From: Stenotrophomonas sp. | GTDB taxonomy: Bacteria; Pseudomonadota; Gammaproteobacteria; Xanthomonadales; Xanthomonadaceae | DNA: 6,684 nucleotides | Direction: 5' to 3' | Assembly: GCA_003484865.1 (NCBI GenBank) | Contig: DMZT01000284.1 | Coordinates: 1-6,684, forward strand | In this document: positions 1-5,168 of the stretch, one piece after another | How the letters are laid out: every line of letters starts with the position of its first letter | Position numbering within the stretch: position 1 is the stretch's first letter | Made by a program: the position numbers and the translations under genes | Notes under the pieces: model-generated | What the model was told of the DNA's origin: nothing | The model's database searches: none | Seen by the model: the letters and a program-made list of their open reading frames with translations, nothing else

Positions 1-29
1 GGCTGACATGTTGCGGTGCGGGTGTTGCC

Positions 30-54
30 GGCGCCGGGCCGATCGCCCGGCGCC
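30..54. terminator. Strong GC hairpin downstream of proP
   Basis: Bases 30-39 (GGCGCCGGGC) are the exact reverse complement of bases 45-54 and are separated by a five-base loop, giving a perfect 10-bp GC-rich stem. It lies about 35 bases past the proP stop codon on the minus strand. Neither side carries a T-run, so it is not a canonical Rho-independent terminator. It may be a non-canonical or bidirectional terminator, or an mRNA 3'-end stabilising structure. The inverted repeat is seen directly; its role is inferred. Confidence 0.5.
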
Positions 55-74
55 ATTGGTGCGCCGTTGATGAT

Positions 75-108
75 GGACGCGGACCGGCGTTACGCCGGAC
101 GCGCGTCC
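75..108 (-). repeat. Inverted repeat with the proP stop codon in its loop
   Basis: Bases 84-89 (CCGGCG) pair with 93-98 (CGCCGG), and the three bases between them (90-92) are the TAA stop of the minus-strand proP gene. An outer stem, GGACGCG at 75-81 with CGCGTCC at 102-108, is separated from the inner one by a small internal loop (2 and 3 bases). The result is a long imperfect hairpin of 13 base pairs centred on the stop codon. No T-run follows, so termination by this element alone is doubtful. It could act together with the hairpin at 30-54. Confidence 0.6.
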
Positions 109-1577
109 TCCGGCACGGCGGCCACCGGCAGCGTCGGCTGGGTCGCATCCACCGTGACCGGCTCGTCGCTGCGCATCAGCGCACGGGCTTCGGCTTCGCT
201 GGCCACCGCCGGCGGCGAACCACGCAGCGGCATCCCGGCCGTCTCACGCACGAACAGCATGGTGATCACGCCGATCACCGCCGCGCCCATCAGGTAGTAC
301 GCCGGCACCAGCGGATCGCCGGTGCGCTCCACCAGCCAGGCGGTCACCAACGGCGTGGTGCCACCGAACAGCGAAACCGATACATTGAAGGCGATCGACA
401 GCGCGCTGTAGCGCACCGGCGTATAGAACAGCGCCGGCAGCGTGGACGGCATCGAGCTGGTGAAGCACACCAGCGCCACGCCGAGCAGCATCAGCCCGAG
501 GAAGATCAGCCAGTCATTGCCACTGCCGACCAGCTTCAGGCACGGGATCGCGAGCAGGAACAGCGCGATGCAGGCACCGATGATCATCGGGCGGCGGCCC
601 AGGCGATCGCTGAACAGCCCGCCCAGCACATTGAGCGGCATCATTACCAGCATCACGATGATGATCAGCAGCAGGCCTTTGCTCTCGGCATAGCCCATCG
701 TGACGCTGAGATAGCTGGGCATGTAGGTGAGCAGCATGTAATCGGTGACGTTGAACACCAGCACCAGGCCGACACAGATCAGCAGCTGGGCCCAATGCAC
801 ACGGAACAGCGCGCCCAGGCCGGGGCGTTCGTGATCGCGCTTCTCGGCCTCTTCGGCATACGCGCGGAACGCCGGCGTCTCTTCGAGCTTCATGCGCATG
901 TACAGGCCAAGCAGACCCAGCGGACCGGCGACGAGGAACGGGATGCGCCAGCCCCAGTCCAGCATCTGCGTGCTGCTCAGGGCCATGTGCAGCGCGGTGA
1001 CCGTGCCGGCACCGGCGATGTAGCCGCCCAGCGTACCGAACTCCAGCCAGCTACCCATGAGGCCACGATTGCGGTCGGTCGAATACTCGGCGATGAACGT
1101 GGCCGCGCCGCCATACTCACCGCCGGTGGAGAACCCCTGCACGATGCGGGCAAGCAGCAGCAGCGCCGGCGCCCAGATCCCGATGCGGTCGTACGAGGGA
1201 ATCAGGCCGATGCTGAAGGTGCCGGCGGCCATCAGGATCATGGTGGCCGCGAGCACCTTCTGCCGCCCGTACTTGTCGCCCAGCGGCCCGAACACCAACC
1301 CGCCCAGCGGGCGCACCAGGAAGGCGACGGTAAAGGTGGCAAAGGTGGCGATCAGCTGTGCGGTCGGGCTGCTGTCGGGGAAGAACACCTGGCCAAGGGT
1401 CACGGCGAGGTAGCCGTAGACGCCGAAATCGAACCACTCCATCGCGTTGCCGAGCGCGGCGGCGCCAACGGCCTTCTTCAACATGGGACGATCAACGACG
1501 GTGACTTCGTCGACATGCATCTGGCGGCGGCGTTTGAACCAGCCGAAATGAGCGTGTGCGGCAGGCAGGTCCTGCAT
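90..1577 (-). CDS. proP: ProP-type MFS osmolyte:H+ symporter
   Basis: This is a 495-residue inner-membrane transporter of the major facilitator superfamily, metabolite:H+ symporter branch. It closely resembles E. coli ProP, which takes up proline, glycine betaine and ectoine under osmotic stress. Visible ProP-like signatures include GNAMEWFDFGVYG (residues 43-55), the MFS loop GDKYGRQK (100-107), IGLIPSYDRIGIWAP (123-137), GFSTGGEYGGA (148-158), LDWGWRIPF (206-214), YMLLTYMPSYLS (280-291) and the repeated loop motif SDRLGRR (323-329), with about 12 hydrophobic segments. The C-terminus after about residue 447 is a Pro/Ala-rich tail without the coiled coil of E. coli ProP. The first ATG is chosen because CAGGAG (minus strand, 1585-1590) sits 7 bases upstream; an internal ATG at residue 20 lacks such a site. 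Substrate is inferred from family. It appears monocistronic, with hairpins at its 3' end. Confidence 0.9.
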   Translation of the reverse strand: MQDLPAAHAHFGWFKRRRQMHVDEVTVVDRPMLKKAVGAAALGNAMEWFDFGVYGYLAVTLGQVFFPDSSPTAQLIATFATFTVAFLVRPLGGLVFGPLGDKYGRQKVLAATMILMAAGTFSIGLIPSYDRIGIWAPALLLLARIVQGFSTGGEYGGAATFIAEYSTDRNRGLMGSWLEFGTLGGYIAGAGTVTALHMALSSTQMLDWGWRIPFLVAGPLGLLGLYMRMKLEETPAFRAYAEEAEKRDHERPGLGALFRVHWAQLLICVGLVLVFNVTDYMLLTYMPSYLSVTMGYAESKGLLLIIIVMLVMMPLNVLGGLFSDRLGRRPMIIGACIALFLLAIPCLKLVGSGNDWLIFLGLMLLGVALVCFTSSMPSTLPALFYTPVRYSALSIAFNVSVSLFGGTTPLVTAWLVERTGDPLVPAYYLMGAAVIGVITMLFVRETAGMPLRGSPPAVASEAEARALMRSDEPVTVDATQPTLPVAAVPEDARPA

Positions 1578-1944
1578 CTGCTTTCTCCTGGAAGCAGGCC
1601 ATCACGGCGCCCGAGGTCCCGCGCACGGCACAGGAAATACCGCCTCTGATGACACAGCGCGATGCGCGAAGAGGGGTTGCAACAGACGATCCCGGACGGC
1701 CGCGTGGACTCAGCGACGCTGCGGGATGGATGACCAGGAAGCGGGCAATGGCCCGGGGGTGATCAAGCGAGTCATGTTACTACATTTGGCCAGCGCGAGC
1801 CCCGTACTGCCCTGTCTGGCAGCGTGGAACAGCGTGTTTCAAGCTGTTTGGGTGCGCTTTTCACGCGATGCATACACGCCTGCGCAACGCGGGAAATGGA
1901 TTGTACTGACTGTGATCGCACGGCGGTTGAGAGTGGGCCGTGTG
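1578..1944. other. 367-base intergenic region upstream of proP
   Basis: This gap between the thioredoxin-like gene and proP should contain the proP promoter and leader (minus strand). I find no convincing coding sequence; small plus-strand frames here lack supporting features. It holds the proP ribosome binding site (1585-1590), a small inverted repeat at 1742-1755 (CGGGC, 4-base loop, GCCCG), an AT-richer stretch around 1770-1790 that could hold a minus-strand -10 element (TAACAT-like) without a clear -35, a TGCATAC box at 1869-1875, and the 3' hairpin of the neighbouring gene at 1927-1961. No promoter could be assigned with confidence. Confidence 0.5.
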
Positions 1945-1961
1945 TTACTGCCCGCTCTCAA
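1927..1961 (-). terminator. Hairpin spanning the stop codon of the thioredoxin-like gene
   Basis: TTGAGAG at 1927-1933 pairs with CTCTCAA at 1955-1961. After one mismatch, GGGC at 1935-1938 pairs with GCCC at 1950-1953, leaving an 11-base loop that contains the minus-strand TAA stop (1945-1947). It is the likely transcript end for the Host_attach/thioredoxin unit, but no T-run follows on the minus strand, so it is not a textbook Rho-independent terminator. Confidence 0.5.
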
Positions 1962-2274
1962 GCGCATCGATCAGTGGCGTCAGATCCTCGCGCTCATGCG
2001 GTCGCACCGCCCGCGCGATTTCGTGGCCGTCGGGCAGCAGGATCACGGTCGGCCACAGCTTCACGGCAAAGGAGCGGCCCAGTGGCCGCCCCTTCCCGTC
2101 CTCGACCTTCAGGTGTGTCGCGTCGTAGCCACCCAGAAACTTCTGCAGCAGGGGCTGGGCGGCACTGCAATGGCCGCACCAACCGGTACCGAATTCCAGC
2201 AGCACCCATCCGCTGCCCGCATCGATGTCGGCACGGGTGATGTCGGATGGGCTGTACTCACGAACGAAGGTCAT
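1945..2274 (-). CDS. Small cytoplasmic thioredoxin-like protein (CGHC active site)
   Basis: This 109-residue protein has the length of a single thioredoxin domain. The redox motif WCGHC is at residues 32-36 (cysteines 33 and 36), following a beta-strand WVLLEFGTG (23-31). The typical cis-proline sits in LWPTVILL (Pro75), followed by PDGHEIARAV (81-90), the usual strand-turn near the fold's end. CGHC is the protein-disulfide-isomerase dipeptide, whereas classical TrxA has CGPC, so a less reducing potential is expected. There is no signal peptide or membrane segment, which places it in the cytoplasm. Its start lies 9 bases after the stop of the upstream Host_attach-type gene, with only a weak ribosome binding site, so co-transcription and translational coupling are likely. 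Its partner is unknown. The fold and catalytic cysteines are visible; substrates cannot be read from the sequence. Confidence 0.85.
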   Translation of the reverse strand: MTFVREYSPSDITRADIDAGSGWVLLEFGTGWCGHCSAAQPLLQKFLGGYDATHLKVEDGKGRPLGRSFAVKLWPTVILLPDGHEIARAVRPHEREDLTPLIDALESGQ

Positions 2275-2283
2275 GGGCGATTC

Positions 2284-2697
2284 TCAGGACAGCGCGCGCT
2301 GGATATCCTCCAGCGGCGCGTTGGTGAAGTCCTTGGCCAGATCCTTGAGCAGACGCTCCTGGGTTTCCTTGTGCAGCAGCGGGCGGATACGGCCCAGGGT
2401 CTGCGGGTCGGCGATCAGGATCAGGTGCGCGTAGCGGTTCTTCAACGCGTCTTCGTTCAACTGCGCCGCCACCTGCTTGGCAAACGTCGCCTCGTTGAGC
2501 TGGGAAATCGACATTTCCTGGGGCACCGAGCCGGACGGCCCCTGCCCGGATGCGCCGGTATCGCTCACGGCCTGCAGCTGCAGTTCCCCCTCCTGCTTGA
2601 GTTGCAGCTTGTGCGCGGTGCCAACGTTGGTGAACACGCGGGCCGAGCCGCCATCGGCTACAACGACCAGGGTACCTTCGGGAATCTGCTGACTCAT
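2284..2697 (-). CDS. Host_attach-family protein (baeRF-like)
   Basis: This 137-residue soluble protein resembles the family annotated as 'protein required for attachment to host cells' (Host_attach, PF10116), which has been related to the bacterial archaeo-eukaryotic release factor-like proteins. Characteristic parts are the N-terminal strand and turn LVVVADGGSARVF (10-22), a variable Gly/Ser-rich middle (about 46-58), and the C-terminal block HLILIADPQTLGRIRPLL (91-108) followed by KDLAKDFTNAPLEDIQRAL (118-136). No signal peptide or membrane segment is present, so a cytoplasmic role is more plausible than a surface adhesin despite the family name. Two adjacent ATGs exist at 2700 and 2697. 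AAGGAG (minus strand, 2704-2709) is 3 bases from the first and 6 from the second, so the second is preferred. It is the first gene of a two-gene unit with the thioredoxin-like gene. Molecular function is unknown. Confidence 0.8.
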   Translation of the reverse strand: MSQQIPEGTLVVVADGGSARVFTNVGTAHKLQLKQEGELQLQAVSDTGASGQGPSGSVPQEMSISQLNEATFAKQVAAQLNEDALKNRYAHLILIADPQTLGRIRPLLHKETQERLLKDLAKDFTNAPLEDIQRALS

Positions 2698-2703
2698 CAT
2701 CTA

Positions 2704-2709
2704 CTCCTT
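2704..2709 (-). promoter_or_regulatory. Ribosome binding site that decides the Host_attach start
   Basis: The minus strand reads AAGGAG here. It is 6 bases from the ATG at 2697 but only 3 from the ATG at 2700, which favours the downstream start. Confidence 0.75.
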
Positions 2710-2715
2710 ATGGGG

Positions 2716-2739
2716 AAAACCGAGCGCGGGTGCACTCGG
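2716..2739 (-). terminator. Hairpin plus T-run in front of the Host_attach gene (terminator or attenuator)
   Basis: Read on the minus strand, 2739-2720 folds into an 8-bp stem (CCGAGTGC with GCGCTCGG, one T-G wobble) with a 4-base loop ACCC, immediately followed by TTTT (2719-2716). This matches the shape of an intrinsic terminator, although the T-run is short. It lies about 75 bases past the hydrolase stop codon and only about 6 bases before the Host_attach ribosome binding site. It could terminate the hydrolase transcript, or act as an attenuator if the Host_attach promoter lies in the box array upstream. Confidence 0.5.
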
Positions 2740-2761
2740 GTTCCACCGTAGGCAACGGCAT

Positions 2762-2801
2762 GTAAGCACCGTGCATACGGATGTATGCACAGCGTATGCA
2801 G
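2762..2801. promoter_or_regulatory. Operator-like array of GTATGCAC boxes
   Basis: Four related octamers lie in 40 bases: GTAAGCAC at 2762-2769 (one mismatch), GTGCATAC at 2771-2778 (inverted, exact), GTATGCAC at 2783-2790 and GTATGCAG at 2794-2801 (one mismatch). The second and third form a perfect 8-bp inverted repeat with a 4-base spacer. The direct copies start 21 and 11 bases apart, close to two and one helical turns. No T-run follows the palindrome on the minus strand, so a protein-binding site is more likely than a terminator. It sits between the hydrolase and the Host_attach unit and is a candidate operator for the latter. The regulator is unknown. Confidence 0.5.
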
Positions 2802-2813
2802 GCCCTGTGCGCC

Positions 2814-3926
2814 CTACTCCCCCGGGGATGCCGGCAGCGGCGTCTGCAGGTGCCTGGCGAAGAAGCGCGCCATCACCCGGTAGGCCTGCTGGCTTTCCGG
2901 CAAGCGCGCGTCCAGGTGGAAGGCGTGGCCCAGGCCGTCCCAGACGTGCAGGTCCGACTCGCGGCCGAGGTCCACCAGCCGGGAATGGGTGTAGGCGACG
3001 TTGCTCATTTCGGCCGCGCGGGTGGCGGTGATGAACAGCGTGGGCGGAAACCGGGCCAGTACCGCATCTGAAAACACCGGCGACACCAGTGGATCCCGGA
3101 AATCGACCTTGCCGTAGTACAGATCTTCCATGATCGGCAGCGTGCCATCGGCATGCGGCAGCAGGGCGTCGGTCACCGCCGCGGCCACATAGCGCGAGTC
3201 GCCGCCGTAACGGGCATCGCCGCCGGCGCAGAACAACCCGGCCGCGGCCGGCATCGGCAGCTTCTCCTTGTCGAACCACGCCAGCGATTCACCGGTCAGC
3301 ACGCCGCCGGCCGAGCAGCCGAACAGGCCGATGTGCTGTGCGGGCATTTTCTCCAACGCGGCGCGATATACCGCCGCGACATCCTCGCTGGCGGCCGGAA
3401 AGTGGTGCTCGGGCCCCTGCCGATATTCCACCGCCACCACCGTGGCACCGGTCATTGCCGCCACCGGGATCGCCTCGAGCAGGCCGAGACTGTCGGCACG
3501 CCCGAAGACGAAGGCGCCGCCATGCAGCTCGATCAGCAGCCGCCGCTGCGCCGGGTCGGCGGGTGCACTGTGCGGCTCGACCCGCACCACCGGCACGCCG
3601 TTCCAGCGTTCATGGTGCAGCTCAACCGGATAGCGCTCGCGCAGCGCCTGGATTTCTCCGTAGGCCCACGCGTCCGCGCCCTTGCGGATCGCTGCCAATT
3701 CCTTGAGCACGGTGGCGTTGTCCATCTTTGCGACGGGATCACCGTTGACCACCGCGCTGCGCATCGCCGCCTGTGCTTCAGGGCTCAGATAGGGCGAGAG
3801 CGGTAAGGCAAAACCGGGGACGTTCCGCACGCCCTCCGCGGCTGAAGGTGCGGGCGTGGCCGCCATGACGGTCCCGCTGGCGGCCAACCACAGCGCCATC
3901 GGCGCGATCTTCCCGGTCCAACCCAT
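2814..3926 (-). CDS. Exported alpha/beta hydrolase (hormone-sensitive-lipase-like esterase)
   Basis: The 370-residue precursor begins with a likely signal peptide (short charged start, hydrophobic segment around residues 8-18, small residues VMAAT near 20-24), implying periplasmic location. The mature part resembles family IV (hormone-sensitive lipase type) carboxylesterases: the oxyanion-hole motif HGGAFVFG at 135-142, the nucleophile elbow GCSAGG at 203-208 with Ser205 (usual form GDSAGG), and GLGHAFH at 331-337 with the probable catalytic His334. The segment normally carrying the acidic residue as DPL reads ATRAAEMS (301-308), leaving Glu306 as a candidate acid. The ATG at 3926 is preferred over a GTG at 3956 because AGGGGAG (minus strand, 3935-3941) lies 8 bases upstream and the signal peptide then starts normally. 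The substrate is unknown; short-chain ester hydrolysis is inferred from the family. It is divergent from the aldo/keto reductase. Confidence 0.85.
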   Translation of the reverse strand: MGWTGKIAPMALWLAASGTVMAATPAPSAAEGVRNVPGFALPLSPYLSPEAQAAMRSAVVNGDPVAKMDNATVLKELAAIRKGADAWAYGEIQALRERYPVELHHERWNGVPVVRVEPHSAPADPAQRRLLIELHGGAFVFGRADSLGLLEAIPVAAMTGATVVAVEYRQGPEHHFPAASEDVAAVYRAALEKMPAQHIGLFGCSAGGVLTGESLAWFDKEKLPMPAAAGLFCAGGDARYGGDSRYVAAAVTDALLPHADGTLPIMEDLYYGKVDFRDPLVSPVFSDAVLARFPPTLFITATRAAEMSNVAYTHSRLVDLGRESDLHVWDGLGHAFHLDARLPESQQAYRVMARFFARHLQTPLPASPGE

Positions 3927-3939
3927 CTTCCGCACTCCC

Positions 3940-3958
3940 CTGTGAGATCGGGTCACAG
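3940..3958. repeat. CTGTGA-N7-TCACAG palindrome upstream of the hydrolase
   Basis: CTGTGA at 3940-3945 is exactly inverted as TCACAG at 3953-3958 with a 7-base spacer. The half-sites match those of CRP/Clp sites (TGTGA-N6-TCACA), but the spacer is one base too long. On the minus strand it directly abuts the hydrolase ribosome binding site, so it may equally be an mRNA leader hairpin. It lies in the shared gap between two divergent genes. Confidence 0.35.
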
Positions 3959-4100
3959 AGTAATCGTTGCCTCACCGCAGACGCTACGCAGCCGGGCCGG
4001 GATCCTTGCGCCCAGGGCAACTGTCTTTCGCCGCTGGACGGGTGTTTGCGGACCAACGCCGCGCGCAGACTGCCTGGCCTGCAACCTCGGACCCCACCGC

Positions 4101-5093
4101 ATGCGCATTGATCTCCCCGGCCGCGTCGGCTTCGGCACCGCCCCTCTGGGCAACATGTACCGCGCCATCCCCGAACAGGAGGCACTGGACACCGTGCACG
4201 CCGCCTGGGACCACGGCATCCGCTACTTCGACGCCGCCCCCATGTACGGCGCCGGCCTGGCCGAACTGCGCCTAGGCGAAGCGCTGCAACACTATCCGCG
4301 CGATGCCTATGTGCTCAGCACCAAGGTCGGCCGTCGCCTGCTGGATGAAACCGAAGACACCGCCCAGCGTGATCTGGGTGAGAAAGGAGGCCTGTTCGAG
4401 CACGGATTGCCCAACAGAATCGTCTACGACTACAGCGCCGACGGCACGCTGCGCGCGATCGAAGAGAGCCTGAAGCGCCTGAAGACCGACCGCCTCGACA
4501 TCGTCTGGATCCATGACCCGGCCAAGGATTTCCATGGCGATGACTGGCGCGCCGTGTTCCACCAGGCCATGTCCGGTGCCGCGACCGCGCTGACCCGGCT
4601 GCGCGAGGAAGGTGTCATCAAGGGTTGGGGCCTGGGCGTCAACCGCGTCGAGCCCTGCGTGATGGCGCTGCAGCAGGCCGACCCGGATGGCTTCGTGCTC
4701 GCCGGGCGCTACACCCTGCTGGATCACCACGAAGCGCTGGCCAATCTGATGCCGGCGGCCGAAGCGCGTGGTGCCAGCGTCGTGGTCGGTGGTCCCTACA
4801 ACTCCGGCATTCTCGCCGGCGGCGCGCACTATGAGTACCAGAAAGCCGGCGCCGAGGTGCTGCATCGCGTGGGGCGCCTGCAGCAGGTGTGCGCGCAGTT
4901 CGGCGTGGATATCCGTGCCGCAGCGCTGCAGTTCTCGCTCGCCCATCCGGCGGTCGCGGCGGTGATCCCGGGCGCCAGCCAGCCCAGCCGTATCGCGGAG
5001 AATCTGGCGTTGGCCGAGGTCGCGATTCCGCCGGCATTCTGGAGCGCGCTGCGCGAGCAGGGCTTGGTCTCCCCGCACGCGCCGTTGCCGTGA
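4101..5093 (+). CDS. Aldo/keto reductase (D-threo-aldose 1-dehydrogenase-like)
   Basis: This 330-residue cytoplasmic oxidoreductase has the (beta/alpha)8 aldo/keto reductase fold, and its length is usual for the family. The complete catalytic tetrad is visible: Asp44 and Tyr49 in YFDAAPMYG, Lys75 in STKVGR, and His138 in WIHDP. The N-terminal strand VGFGTAPLGNMYR (9-21) and the C-terminal cofactor region VIPGASQPSRIAEN (288-301) are typical of NAD(P)-binding members. The overall pattern recalls sugar (fucose/D-threo-aldose 1-) and pyridoxal dehydrogenases, but the substrate cannot be fixed. The open frame continues upstream to 3942; the ATG at 4101 is chosen because homology to the family begins there (MRIDLPGRVGFGTAPLG) and the upstream residues look non-conserved. 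The ribosome binding site is weak. The gene is divergent from the hydrolase and 75 bases ahead of a same-strand gene, with which it may share a transcript. Confidence 0.88.
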   Translation: MRIDLPGRVGFGTAPLGNMYRAIPEQEALDTVHAAWDHGIRYFDAAPMYGAGLAELRLGEALQHYPRDAYVLSTKVGRRLLDETEDTAQRDLGEKGGLFEHGLPNRIVYDYSADGTLRAIEESLKRLKTDRLDIVWIHDPAKDFHGDDWRAVFHQAMSGAATALTRLREEGVIKGWGLGVNRVEPCVMALQQADPDGFVLAGRYTLLDHHEALANLMPAAEARGASVVVGGPYNSGILAGGAHYEYQKAGAEVLHRVGRLQQVCAQFGVDIRAAALQFSLAHPAVAAVIPGASQPSRIAENLALAEVAIPPAFWSALREQGLVSPHAPLP

Positions 5094-5136
5094 CTACAAC
5101 TTCTGGCACCCGCATTCGGTCCTGCAGCCTGCCACC

Positions 5137-5160
5137 CTGCGCTACACACCGTGTGCGCAG
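5137..5160 (+). promoter_or_regulatory. Leader hairpin overlapping the ribosome binding site of the 5169 gene
   Basis: CTGCGC (5137-5142... with GCGCAG at 5155-5160) and, after one bulged T, ACAC (5144-5147) with GTGT (5151-5154) form a 10-bp bulged stem closed by the loop ACC. Its 3' arm includes the first two bases of AGGAG (5159-5163), the ribosome binding site of the gene starting at 5169. It could limit translation, or simply be an intergenic structure after the reductase gene. Confidence 0.4.
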
Positions 5161-5168
5161 GAGCCGTA

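Noticed and set aside
795..1649. Plus-strand open frame (284 codons) opposite proP
   Set aside because: ProP is unmistakable on the minus strand, and the opposite frame is Gly/Gln/Arg/His-rich with no family resemblance.
1726..2751. Long plus-strand open frame (341 codons) opposite the thioredoxin-like and Host_attach genes
   Set aside because: It covers two minus-strand genes with recognisable families, shows no domain of its own, and is Gln/Arg/Leu-rich as antisense frames of GC-rich genes are.
2701..3279. Minus-strand open frame overlapping the end of the hydrolase in another frame
   Set aside because: It is a shadow frame, rich in Arg/Gly/Pro, and it reads through the box array and the T-run hairpin.
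3942..4100. N-terminal extension of the aldo/keto reductase
   Set aside because: The frame is open, but family similarity starts at the ATG at 4101, and the upstream stretch covers the divergent promoter gap and has no signal-peptide or domain character.
4272..5078. Minus-strand open frame (268 codons) opposite the aldo/keto reductase
   Set aside because: The plus-strand reductase has a full catalytic tetrad; the antisense frame has no recognisable features.
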